Assembly (NCBI RefSeq): GCF_016735115.1
Contig: NZ_JAERQJ010000002.1
Coordinates: 62,001-126,000 of the forward strand
Direction of reading: 5' to 3'
DNA length: 64,000 bases
From: Aquimarina mytili
GTDB taxonomy: Bacteria > Bacteroidota > Bacteroidia > Flavobacteriales > Flavobacteriaceae
The stretch's first letter is position 1, and each line of letters begins with the position of its first letter. Shown here piece by piece: positions 55,906 through 64,000 of the stretch. Below the pieces are notes generated by a model. The model was not told the origin of the DNA. It ran no database searches and saw only the letters and a list, made by a program, of their open reading frames with translations. A program made the translations under genes and the position numbers.

Positions 55906-56440
55906 AAATTGTTAGTTCTTGAACTAGTTAAGTTACAATTTTTATGTTAATTTTTTGTATTCTACAAACACATAACATTCAGTATTCTAGACACTTATCC
56001 TGCTTAAGTGATTAAGATATTAAAAATCAGGCGAGTAACTTTCAAAAGCAATTTCGAATACAAAACTCGGTAAGAATAACCAAAAAGAAACAAGCAATGT
56101 ATTCTAAAAAATAGTCAATTAGTTACTCAGTACCTTTTTGATTATTTTGTAAATAAAAGTAATAACTGATTTATAATTCCATTCCACACACATTTTGCTC
56201 CTTCCCTCCTGCGCTAGGCAAAAAGAGTGTTCTATTAACTTTGGTAAAAAAGCTTTTAGAAGAGAATTTTTTGAAGAAAACAACATTAGCATCCTTAGCT
56301 TTGGAAAAGCAAAGTAAAATAACGCTAGTACAGTACTATGAGTTCTGATTTATATCATTGACCTTCATAATCTTGAGGAGTAACTTTACATTATACCAAT
56401 ATTTAATAATGTGCAAAATGATCAACCCATAGGAATTAAT
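55906..56440. other. Intergenic region, no feature recognised
   Basis: About 530 AT-rich bases between the divergent AraC and DUF4386 genes. A short CTTTG/CAAAG hairpin near 56300 is the only structure seen; no gene, RNA or clear consensus promoter could be supported. Confidence 0.4.
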
Positions 56441-57061
56441 ATGAAAAATTTTCTCTCCAATATTTCGTCTAGAAAAGCTGCAATGGTTGTAGGGATTGCA
56501 TTTATCACCTCAGTTTTTATTGTAACTTTAGTTGATGATTTTCTTCTAGCAAATTTTGTTGTGCCTGGAGATACTGCAGCTCTGGCCAGAGATATTGAGG
56601 CTAATAAGAAACTGTTTGATTTTGCTGTTATTAGTTATCTACTGGTACTTGTATTGGATTCTATTATTGGTCTCGCACTTTATGTAGTTCTTAAGCCTAC
56701 CAATAAAAACCTTGCGTTGGTTACCGGAACTCTCAGACTGCTGTATGCTTGTATATTGATAATTGGGTTATTTGCTCTGATTTTTCAAATTATTGATGTT
56801 TATGACTATGAGTCTATAAAGCTTTTTGGATACATATTTTTTGCATTACACATTCTTGTACTCGGTTATTCGGTTTTCAAGTCAGAGTATATACCGAAAA
56901 GCCTTGGTGTATTATTAATATTTGCTTCGTTCACATACGTTGTTTTTTTTATAGACTTAAATCTGTCTATAACAATTAAGGCGAGTATTATGGTGATTAT
57001 GGCTCTTGCAGAACTTTTTCTTAGTATATGGCTCTTAGCGAAAAGAAATAAACTACCTTGA
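56441..57061 (+). CDS. DUF4386-like membrane protein
   Basis: 206 residues from ATG 56441 (MKNFLSNISSRKAAMVVGIAF), ten codons into the longest frame. Six or so hydrophobic helices. ILLIFASFTYVVFFI and the preceding GYSVFKSEYIPKSLGVLL fit the DUF4386 family. Function unknown; convergent with the lipoprotein cluster. Confidence 0.75.
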   Translation: MKNFLSNISSRKAAMVVGIAFITSVFIVTLVDDFLLANFVVPGDTAALARDIEANKKLFDFAVISYLLVLVLDSIIGLALYVVLKPTNKNLALVTGTLRLLYACILIIGLFALIFQIIDVYDYESIKLFGYIFFALHILVLGYSVFKSEYIPKSLGVLLIFASFTYVVFFIDLNLSITIKASIMVIMALAELFLSIWLLAKRNKLP

Positions 57062-57078
57062 AAAATATATTTTATGAA

Positions 57079-57969
57079 TTATTGTTTGAGTCTAAGATTC
57101 TCAATAACCTGGGCATCGACCCAAAATATGTCAACATTTTCATAGTTATCTGAGCCCATATTCCTATTGAAGAAAAGGTATTTACCATCAGGGGTTACTG
57201 TAGCGGCTGCTTCCCAAGCCTTTGTATTGATCTTTTCTCCCATATTAATAGCTTCACCCCATGAACCATTTTGCTGTTTAAAGCTAATATAGATGTCAGA
57301 ATCACCATACCCGCTTTCTCTTTCACCATCCCATATCAAATAGGATTCATCGGGTGCGATGAAAGGATGCGCATTCATTTTTCCGGTGTTAATGGCTGTA
57401 CCAAACGGCCTCGGTTCTTCACGTTTCCCGTCTATTAATTGAGAATAGCGAATAACTCCATCTCCGTCTGGCATGCCGACTTCATCAAAAACATAGGTTC
57501 CTTTTGATGACGCCGTAAGACGCATGATCTGTATCTCCTGGAAAACGGTATCCATTTTTTTAATCTCCGACCAGTCTCCAGTTATGGTACGCTCTTTATA
57601 TCTTCTACCTAAATGCATTGTCTTACCATCGGGTGAAATAAAAGGTTGCCCTACTCTTTTTGATATCACTCGCTCCTGCCAGGACTTATTTTTATATTCA
57701 TAAACTACAAATTCCATATCTGCATTTGCACCCTGATCTCTAATAAAATAAAATTCTTTCCTGTTAGGTGTGAAGGTTCCGTTTACCTCCCAATTATTTG
57801 TGGTAACCAAACCTGGAGCAAAAGGTTCTGGTGTTAATCCTGGTGGTTTTTGCCCAAGATATAAATCTTCTTTTGGTACGGATGTATTGTACTTAGAATG
57901 CTGCTTTTTAGTACTACAAGCATTGAAAATTAGGCAAAATAATAGTGCCACAAAACTGGTCTTTTTCAT
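57079..57969 (-). CDS. PD40-repeat lipoprotein, paralogue 1
   Basis: 296 residues from ATG 57969, lipobox CLIFNAC. After LYLGQKPPGLTPEPFAPGLV come WD40-like PD40 blades (FISPDGKTMHLGRRYKE, FIAPDESYLIWDGERESG, TVTPDGKYLFFNRNMG). Related proteins lie at 58998 and 62095. Probably a surface beta-propeller; ligand unknown. Four bases separate it from the esterase stop region. Confidence 0.82.
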   Translation of the reverse strand: MKKTSFVALLFCLIFNACSTKKQHSKYNTSVPKEDLYLGQKPPGLTPEPFAPGLVTTNNWEVNGTFTPNRKEFYFIRDQGANADMEFVVYEYKNKSWQERVISKRVGQPFISPDGKTMHLGRRYKERTITGDWSEIKKMDTVFQEIQIMRLTASSKGTYVFDEVGMPDGDGVIRYSQLIDGKREEPRPFGTAINTGKMNAHPFIAPDESYLIWDGERESGYGDSDIYISFKQQNGSWGEAINMGEKINTKAWEAAATVTPDGKYLFFNRNMGSDNYENVDIFWVDAQVIENLRLKQ

Positions 57970-57973
57970 AGTC

Positions 57974-58879
57974 TTAGTTCTTATTACTTTTAACACCTTC
58001 TTTAAACAAACTAGCTAACCAAGTCACACTGCGAACCCCAGTCCTAGGAAAAGCTGTCCGATGATTACCTTCAATCACTACAGGTAGTATGGATAGACTC
58101 TTATCATTTCTGTCTCTAAGCAACCTGATAAATTCCTCTACCTGCTTGCCTGAGTCTTTCTCTAATGTTCCATAAGAAATAAAAACATTAGCATTCAGAC
58201 TACTCTGTTTTTGTGTTATATTGGATATGAGTTCAGAAAAATAAGTAATATCCTTTCCAAATGATGGACTGCCAAGAATATAGTTTTTAAAGGTATCTGA
58301 TTGTTTCAGAAGTATGTAAGCGCCAAATTCCCCGCCTAGTGAATATCCAAAATAAGAACGGTTATTAGAATCTGTTCGATAATTGGTTTCGACATATTTT
58401 AGTACATCGTTACGGATAAAATCGAGATGATTACCTGCCTGTCCAAATTGATATTTAGCTTGATATTCTGTATTACTTGATTTACCAACAGAATAATCTC
58501 TAAACCTACTTACATGAGCTCCCTTTTCTTTTATTAAAGCTTCCTCAATATCCTTTTGCCAGGATATTCCTACCAAAATAGCCTCTTCCATTATATATTC
58601 TGTAGCACTGGATAATATTTCGACATGCCATATCGCATCGGTATAGTAAATTACTGGATATTGTCTGTCATTATTTTCCGAATAGCCCTCAGGTAGTTTA
58701 ACATAAAGTTCATATTGTCTATTAACCTTAGTATCTTTTATGGGGATCACCTCTATCTTAGGCAATACTAAATAAGACTTTTCGACTGTTTGCGAATCAT
58801 CTTTTTCAATTTTTTTTTGAGCAAAAACGGTGTTAAGTGAAATAGCAAATATCAATAGTAGCAGTTTGGTGGTTTTCAT
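57974..58879 (-). CDS. Exported esterase, alpha/beta hydrolase (esterase D/Fes-like)
   Basis: 301 residues with signal peptide ending TVFAQ. Nucleophile in YFGYSLGGEFGAY; oxyanion/early region YPVIYYTDAIWH; His in VVIEGNHRTAFP. Resembles esterases that hydrolyse siderophore or acyl esters. Within the lipoprotein cluster on the same strand. Confidence 0.82.
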   Translation of the reverse strand: MKTTKLLLLIFAISLNTVFAQKKIEKDDSQTVEKSYLVLPKIEVIPIKDTKVNRQYELYVKLPEGYSENNDRQYPVIYYTDAIWHVEILSSATEYIMEEAILVGISWQKDIEEALIKEKGAHVSRFRDYSVGKSSNTEYQAKYQFGQAGNHLDFIRNDVLKYVETNYRTDSNNRSYFGYSLGGEFGAYILLKQSDTFKNYILGSPSFGKDITYFSELISNITQKQSSLNANVFISYGTLEKDSGKQVEEFIRLLRDRNDKSLSILPVVIEGNHRTAFPRTGVRSVTWLASLFKEGVKSNKN

Positions 58880-58997
58880 GTTTTTTTCTTTTATTATTTA
58901 ATAATATAAAAGATTTATTCATAGATAGTTAACTTATTTACATTAAAGTAATTCAAAATAAACCCTTTGTATATATTGATGCATTTGTAAATCAGGT

Positions 58998-59918
58998 TTA
59001 CAGTTTTGGTCTAAGTTTTTCAATAACCTCTGTGCTCACCCAATACAAATCAGATAACCCATCTTCAATGTTGGATCTAGTAAAAAAGAAATATTTACCA
59101 TCTGGGGAGATACTCGGATTTCCTTCATTAACAGTTGAATTTACTGTATTTCCAAGGTTAATTGGTTTTGCCCATGTTCCGTCTTTTTCCTTAAAGCAGA
59201 CATAAATATCTAGATCTTTTCTTTTTTCATTTTCTTTGTTTCGAGTATGTACCAGCAAATAATCTTGTGATGGAGAAATAAACCCGTGATCACCAAATTC
59301 AAGTTCAACTTCCTGTACATCGAGAAATTTACCGTTTTTGTTGGGTGCAACATACGTTTTCCATCTTTTTGATAAATTCGTATAGAAAAGATCTCCGTTT
59401 TTAGCTTGATTAATATAAAAAACTTGGTCATCATTTAGAGGAGAATCAAGTTGTATTGCATCACTCCAGGAATCCTCTAAGCGGTTTACGTACCAAATTT
59501 TCTCATCCGAAAAAATAGAATCCAAAGCTGTGAAGTAAATCCTTTTTTCATCAAAGCTAACGAATGGATACATTTCCTCTTTTTTTCTCCCTTTGGTAAA
59601 ATTTGCTCTTTTAGCAGGAGTCCATTTATTATCTTTAAGTTTTGAGAAATAGATAGATACGTCTTCATCTTTTTTATTAACCGTAAAATATACTTCGTCT
59701 AAACCAGGAGAAAACGAAATATTCGATTCATTCCTTCCAGTGATTGAAATAATTCCAGGAGCAAAAATTTCAGGTGTTAGTCCAGATGGTTGCTGTCCAA
59801 AATATAAGTTTTCTATAGTGGATGGATTATTAGCCGTAGCATCTTTTTTCTTTGTATTACAGGCACTCAACAATAGTGTCAAAATGAGTAATAAAAGTAT
59901 CGAATTATAATTTTTCAT
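58998..59918 (-). CDS. PD40-repeat lipoprotein, paralogue 2
   Basis: 306 residues from ATG 59918 (MKNYNSILLLLILTLLLSAC, lipobox LLSAC). Shares the entry stretch LYFGQQPSGLTPEIFAPGII with the other two paralogues and ends with the same SISPDGKYFFFTRSN and YWVSTEVIEKLRP. Gene starts 13 bases after the end of the serine hydrolase gene's coding frame. Confidence 0.82.
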   Translation of the reverse strand: MKNYNSILLLLILTLLLSACNTKKKDATANNPSTIENLYFGQQPSGLTPEIFAPGIISITGRNESNISFSPGLDEVYFTVNKKDEDVSIYFSKLKDNKWTPAKRANFTKGRKKEEMYPFVSFDEKRIYFTALDSIFSDEKIWYVNRLEDSWSDAIQLDSPLNDDQVFYINQAKNGDLFYTNLSKRWKTYVAPNKNGKFLDVQEVELEFGDHGFISPSQDYLLVHTRNKENEKRKDLDIYVCFKEKDGTWAKPINLGNTVNSTVNEGNPSISPDGKYFFFTRSNIEDGLSDLYWVSTEVIEKLRPKL

Positions 59919-59945
59919 GGTTTGGACATTCATATCTTGTTTCTA

Positions 59946-61145
59946 TTAATTTATAAATGCTGGTAAGATTCGCTCTGCGACCAGTTGTAGCGCATGGTTA
60001 TCATTATCATCATCAGTAAATACAATCAGCAGATCAAGTTCTTCGATCAAAATGATATATTGACCGTTGCCGCCTTGGGCAGATACACTGAAATAGCTTT
60101 TATTACCAACCTTCAAATCTGCAGACCACCAGAAATAACCATACCCCTGTTTAGAGACATCTTTACCACCACCATATACATCATCATCGCCAGTATAGAG
60201 GAGCCTACTAGTAGCTTTTTCGATAAATTCTTCTGGAATTAGTTGATCACCATTCCATTTACCTTTGTTCATGACCAAAGTACCCCATTTGAGCATAGTG
60301 CGCGATGTCATGTTTGTACGCCAACCGGCTTCTGGCATACCGGTAACACCGTTTGTTCGCCAGCGGTAATTTGCGATACCCATTTTGTCGAGCAGTTCAT
60401 TTTTAATAAAATCTTTGGCCGATCCAGGCACCACGGCTTCAATAACCTGCATTACCAATCCCGGACCGCCTCCATATTTAAAAACTTGGGATGCTGAAGT
60501 GATTGGCTCGCTATGTTCGAGTAAAACTTGAACTTGTCCTTGCCCTTTTAACTGGTTTGGATTTTTCTTAAATTCTTTTCTCTGTTCGTCACTGATACGG
60601 ATACCAGAACGCATGGTCAGCGCATGGTTCAGCGTTATTTTTTCTGCACCTTCAACAAACTTTGTTGAATCCAGATCGTTAAGAAAGCTAACCAAAGGCT
60701 TATCTAAATCGGTCATGGTTAGATACCCTAGTTGGATGGCTCGACCAAGCGCTAGACCGGTGTAAGCTTTAGTCGCTGATGCCTGATAATGAGGCAGGTT
60801 GATGCGTCCCTTTCTGTAATAGGATTCAAAGAGAAGCTTGCCTTTGTGAGCCATAAGAAAGCTGTCAAAAAAACCATGTTTATGGTCGGCAATCTCTTTA
60901 GCTAGTTTAACAATCATATTCTTATTGCCTCCATCAATCCCTAATTCACCCACAAGAATACCATCTTTTCTGTCTGCCGGCGTAGTATCGATATAGGCTT
61001 TATCGAGATACGGAATCTCACTATATGAGAATGTCGCTTCAGCTGCTGTAGCCTCTGGTGCTTGACTATTACTTTGTTGGGTAAAGCCACTATTTGTTAC
61101 TATCAGAAGAATTAAAAGTAGTAGTTCTGTTTTGTTTTTCATCAT
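59946..61145 (-). CDS. Exported serine hydrolase, beta-lactamase class C fold
   Basis: 399 residues with signal peptide ending SGFTQ. The SxxK motif is SATK in YQASATKAYTGLALG, a Tyr motif candidate is FKYGGGPGL, and the region SVSAQGGNGQYIIL may hold the third motif. Probably an esterase or D-amino peptidase rather than a true beta-lactamase. Nine bases from the TolB-like gene. Confidence 0.82.
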   Translation of the reverse strand: MMKNKTELLLLILLIVTNSGFTQQSNSQAPEATAAEATFSYSEIPYLDKAYIDTTPADRKDGILVGELGIDGGNKNMIVKLAKEIADHKHGFFDSFLMAHKGKLLFESYYRKGRINLPHYQASATKAYTGLALGRAIQLGYLTMTDLDKPLVSFLNDLDSTKFVEGAEKITLNHALTMRSGIRISDEQRKEFKKNPNQLKGQGQVQVLLEHSEPITSASQVFKYGGGPGLVMQVIEAVVPGSAKDFIKNELLDKMGIANYRWRTNGVTGMPEAGWRTNMTSRTMLKWGTLVMNKGKWNGDQLIPEEFIEKATSRLLYTGDDDVYGGGKDVSKQGYGYFWWSADLKVGNKSYFSVSAQGGNGQYIILIEELDLLIVFTDDDNDNHALQLVAERILPAFIN

Positions 61146-61154
61146 TTTTATTAT

Positions 61155-62060
61155 TTAGTTATTTTTAAACCAAGCAGCTTGCCCCCCATTAGAGATTATT
61201 TTTTTTACTTCAGAACCATCCTTATTCATCACATAAATATTCCTGTCTTTATCCGTTTTTGAGTGAAAAATTAGTTGAGAACCATCAGGCGACCAAGATG
61301 GCATAGAATCACGAACATCGTTATTTGTTAATCGTTTTTGATTGGAGCCATCTATATCCATCACATAAATTTCAAAATTTCCATCTCTGTCAGACATAAA
61401 AGCAATTTGTTTTCCATCAGGAGAAACATCTGGATGCCATTCTTTAGCATCATTATTATGTGTTAACCGAATGATATTTTTCCCATCAATATCAGCTATA
61501 CTTATGGCACTGCTCCTATCATCGAACTCCCAAGAAAAGACAATTCTACCATCTGGAGTAAAATAAGGATTACTCCCTTTTAGTGACTTTATCTGAGTCT
61601 GTTCGCTACCATCTGAATTCATGATCCAAATTTCTGGATGCCAAACGCCCTCTGAATCTTTATACTCTCTTGCAAAAACAATTTTTTTTCCATCTGGAGA
61701 CCAATCAGGTGCATTATCCCATTTATCTTTTGCACGTGTTAATCGTTTTCTATTCGTCCCATCACTATTCATGGTATGAATAGACCAAGTCTTTCTGTCA
61801 TCATATTTGCTATAAAATGCAAATTGCTTTCCATCAGGAGACCAAGCTACATAACCTCCATTCTCATTTGTACTTTTAACAGTGGATTTACCTTCTATAT
61901 TACCTGAATAAATTTCTACGTTTCCAGTTTCTTTTGAAGTATAGGCAATTGTATAGAATGGTGATTTAGAGTTGTCACTTTCCTGACCAGAAGCAATAAT
62001 GCCAAATAGGAAAATTAAAATGAAAAAGACTCTTGCTTGTTTAAAATTATTGGTATTCAT
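61155..62060 (-). CDS. TolB-like PD40 beta-propeller protein, exported
   Basis: 301 residues with signal peptide ending GIIASGQ. Six classic PD40 blades, for example YVAWSPDGKQFAFYSKYDD, PDWSPDGKKIVFAREY, PDVSPDGKQIAFMSDRDG and PSWSPDGSQLIFHSKTD. Predicted periplasmic scaffold or binding protein. Confidence 0.88.
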   Translation of the reverse strand: MNTNNFKQARVFFILIFLFGIIASGQESDNSKSPFYTIAYTSKETGNVEIYSGNIEGKSTVKSTNENGGYVAWSPDGKQFAFYSKYDDRKTWSIHTMNSDGTNRKRLTRAKDKWDNAPDWSPDGKKIVFAREYKDSEGVWHPEIWIMNSDGSEQTQIKSLKGSNPYFTPDGRIVFSWEFDDRSSAISIADIDGKNIIRLTHNNDAKEWHPDVSPDGKQIAFMSDRDGNFEIYVMDIDGSNQKRLTNNDVRDSMPSWSPDGSQLIFHSKTDKDRNIYVMNKDGSEVKKIISNGGQAAWFKNN

Positions 62061-62094
62061 AGCATATTGTTTTAAAAAAAAATGTATTGCTCAT

Positions 62095-63027
62095 TTATAA
62101 GTCCAATGGTCTTATTTTATTAATAACTTCTGTGCTTACCCAATAAAAGTTTGATAATCCACCTTCTTCGTTATATCTGCCAAAAAATAAATATTTACCA
62201 TCCGGTGTGATACTCGGGCATGTTTCACTAAAATTAGAATTTACTTCACTTCCAAGGTTAATGGCTTTTGACCACCCATCGTCTTTCTTTTTGAAATAGA
62301 CATATATATCGCTTTTTCTTTGATCATCTTCTTTGTTTCTGGCATTTACCACTATATACTCTTGAGATGGGGAAATAAAACCGTGAAAACCAGATTCAAT
62401 TCCAACTTCGTGTACTTCGAGATATTTACCATTTTTATTAGGGGAATAATACATTTTTCGCTTTGACACATTGGTATAAAAAATATCTCCGTTTTTGGCT
62501 TCATTTGAATAAAAAACAAAATCATCATTTATAGGTGAATCAAGTTGTATCGCATCACTCCAAGAACTGTCGAAACGATTAACATACCAAGCTTTAACCG
62601 ATTCTTTATGATGAGGCAATGTAAAAGAATCATGAGCTGCAAAATGAATCCTTTTACCACTAGGGCTTACAAATGGATGCATCTCACCCACTTTTTTGCC
62701 TTTTGTAAAATTTGCTTTTTTAGGATTAGTCCATTTTTTTCCTTCAAGTTTTGAGAAATATATGCTTGGATCTTGGTCTTTTTTATTAGCTGAAAAATAT
62801 ACTTCATCTAAACCAGGAGAAAACGAAATACCATGTTCATATCTTCCATTTATTGAAATAATTCCAGGAGCAAAAACTTCAGGAATTAAACCTGGTGGTT
62901 TTTGTCCGAAATATCGATCTTCTAAAGCTGGAAAATCATACTCGTTTGCTTTCTGATTTTTAGTATTGCAAGCATTAAAAAATAGAGTTAATACCGATAT
63001 TGAAAGTATAAAGTTGTAATTTTTCAT
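62095..63027 (-). CDS. PD40-repeat lipoprotein, paralogue 3
   Basis: 310 residues from ATG 63027 (MKNYNFILSISVLTLFFNAC); the ATG at 63075 would add a non-signal leader. Same architecture as paralogue 2 and clearly its closest relative (YFGQKPPGLIPEVFAPGII, then SFSPGLDEVYFSANKKDQD). Probably arose by tandem duplication. Confidence 0.82.
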   Translation of the reverse strand: MKNYNFILSISVLTLFFNACNTKNQKANEYDFPALEDRYFGQKPPGLIPEVFAPGIISINGRYEHGISFSPGLDEVYFSANKKDQDPSIYFSKLEGKKWTNPKKANFTKGKKVGEMHPFVSPSGKRIHFAAHDSFTLPHHKESVKAWYVNRFDSSWSDAIQLDSPINDDFVFYSNEAKNGDIFYTNVSKRKMYYSPNKNGKYLEVHEVGIESGFHGFISPSQEYIVVNARNKEDDQRKSDIYVYFKKKDDGWSKAINLGSEVNSNFSETCPSITPDGKYLFFGRYNEEGGLSNFYWVSTEVINKIRPLDL

Positions 63028-63330
63028 ATTTTTTTGAGTGTAAAAAATGTTTGGTACCATATTGTTTGTTTCCATAGATTCATCTGATGCTAATTTCTAC
63101 TGGATATATCTCAAACCCATAAACATCTTTTGAATTATTTGAAGTATATGAGTTAGTTTATACTACTGACCAGATGCTTTGAGTGTGTTTTTTATGTTTT
63201 TATACTTTACAAAAGATGCATTTTTCTTTTATGTTTTCAATTTAAATTTTGCCAACTGCTCTATACACTAATGAACTGCTCTAAGAGGATGATTATAATG
63301 ATTATCTTGCATCGGTAAAACCATTGAAAA
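63028..63330. other. Intergenic region, no feature recognised
   Basis: AT-rich sequence between divergent genes; it should hold both promoters but no convincing TTTG-N19-TAnnTTTG pair was identified. Confidence 0.35.
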
Positions 63331-64000
63331 ATGAATTTGAGATTTTTCTACAATCTCCTTTTAATATGCCTTACATTATTTGTAACCTCTTGCTCTAAAA
63401 GTCCGGTTTTTAAGGAATATCAGACCGTATTCAAGGTTGGAGATCAACCAGAATGGTCGACCAAGAACTTATATGATCAGAGATGGCAAAAAAGACTAAA
63501 GCTAGTGCCTGATGGTAAGGTTTTCTGGTCTAGAACTAAGATCGATATCTTAAAGGCTCCTGAAATCTTACAACCCTATGGTCTTCAGTTAGAAGTCTAT
63601 GGCGAGTATGAGGTATTTTGGGATGGGGTTTTGATTGGCAAAAATGGAAATCCGGGGCAGGAAGCAGATTTACCTCCTGAAGGTAAATTGTGGACTACTT
63701 TTATCATACCCACCCATTTGACCAATGTAGACGAACATGTAATGGCCATACGCTTAAGTAATTATTATTATCCAGATCATATTGGCAATTATGGGTTGAA
63801 GATATACGATTACGATGATTTACTTACCGACCGGCTCATCCAAAACTCCTATATGCATGTTTTTGCAGGTGCTTTTCTCATTACCGCGATCTATTTTCTT
63901 TTTCTATTCTTAGGTAATAAAAAAGAATACCCTAAGCTTATTTTTAGCATTAGTTGTTTTCTCTTTTTTGGCTTAACAATGACCCACTTTGTGAGAACAA
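63331..64000 (+). CDS. Lipoprotein-type 7TM sensor, 5' part (runs off the window)
   Basis: ATG 63331 starts MNLRFFYNLLLICLTLFVTS followed by Cys, a lipobox. The next 170 residues are a beta-rich domain (YGLQLEVYGEYEVFWDGVLI) typical of the 7TMR-DISM extracellular class, and the first membrane helix starts near residue 185 (HVFAGAFLITAIYFLFLFLG). The frame is open to the last base. A histidine kinase or guanylate-cyclase-type output is expected beyond the window. Confidence 0.75.
   Translation, partial: MNLRFFYNLLLICLTLFVTSCSKSPVFKEYQTVFKVGDQPEWSTKNLYDQRWQKRLKLVPDGKVFWSRTKIDILKAPEILQPYGLQLEVYGEYEVFWDGVLIGKNGNPGQEADLPPEGKLWTTFIIPTHLTNVDEHVMAIRLSNYYYPDHIGNYGLKIYDYDDLLTDRLIQNSYMHVFAGAFLITAIYFLFLFLGNKKEYPKLIFSISCFLFFGLTMTHFVRT

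Overview
The window looks like the chromosome of a marine-type Flavobacteriaceae bacterium (Bacteroidota). It is AT-rich. Many genes encode lipoproteins with an -SC or -AC lipobox, and one secreted esterase ends in a type IX secretion (T9SS) sorting domain. Several promoters fit the Bacteroidota consensus TTTG-N19-TAnnTTTG. No genus can be fixed from sequence alone; an Aquimarina-like organism is a guess.

Layout. 0-8.5 kb: ordinary accessory genes (DUF5995 protein, alpha/beta hydrolase, SLC12-like transporter, cytochrome c lipoprotein, agmatine deiminase-like lipoprotein). 8.56-12.5 kb: two candidate small-RNA units, then an operon of RtcB-type RNA ligase, PrfH release-factor homologue, TPR protein and DEDDh exonuclease; this is the RtcB2-PrfH type of ribosome repair. 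12.6-26.6 kb: LysR regulator, racemase, GNAT, a large FAD oxidoreductase with a partner protein, a 7TM histidine kinase, a T9SS esterase, a PatB-like lyase and an unknown exported protein. 26.65-45 kb: an RNA-repair and NAD island (below). 45-46 kb: gene debris. 46-64 kb: acid phosphatase, FG-GAP lipoprotein, a pirin/flavodoxin-fold/monooxygenase operon, surface lipoproteins with an alginate-export-like porin and AraC regulator, then a cluster of PD40 beta-propeller lipoproteins with an esterase and a serine hydrolase, and finally the 5' part of a 7TM sensor.

The island is the main result. It opens with second copies of the two small-RNA units, then seven tRNA-like genes, several damaged. A 58-residue ORF follows, then a promoter carrying the palindrome CTACGCAA-N5-TTGCGTAG. 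Behind that promoter lie one tRNA-like gene with large insertions and three consecutive tRNA-like units whose 3' half precedes the 5' half. The permuted reading restores acceptor stems that fail completely in the normal reading. Next come a slipin, a small HTH protein, a Nudix-type regulator (NrtR-like), a PRPP-synthetase-family protein, a macro-domain protein, RNA 2'-phosphotransferase KptA, a metallophosphatase, a NadV-like transferase, two more HTH paralogues, a second RtcB, two RlaP-type nucleotidyltransferases, several unknown proteins and a WYL regulator.

Four promoters carry the same palindrome exactly 12 nt upstream of the -7 TTTG. The prs-like and nadV-like promoters carry the same half-site (TACGCAAA / TTTGCGTA) as an inverted pair spaced 39 bp, and the Nudix regulator start codon sits inside a related inverted repeat. 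I infer one regulon that joins RNA end repair, tRNA-like RNAs and rebuilding of NAD from the ADP-ribose products of KptA. Gene families are read from motifs by eye; no database search was possible.
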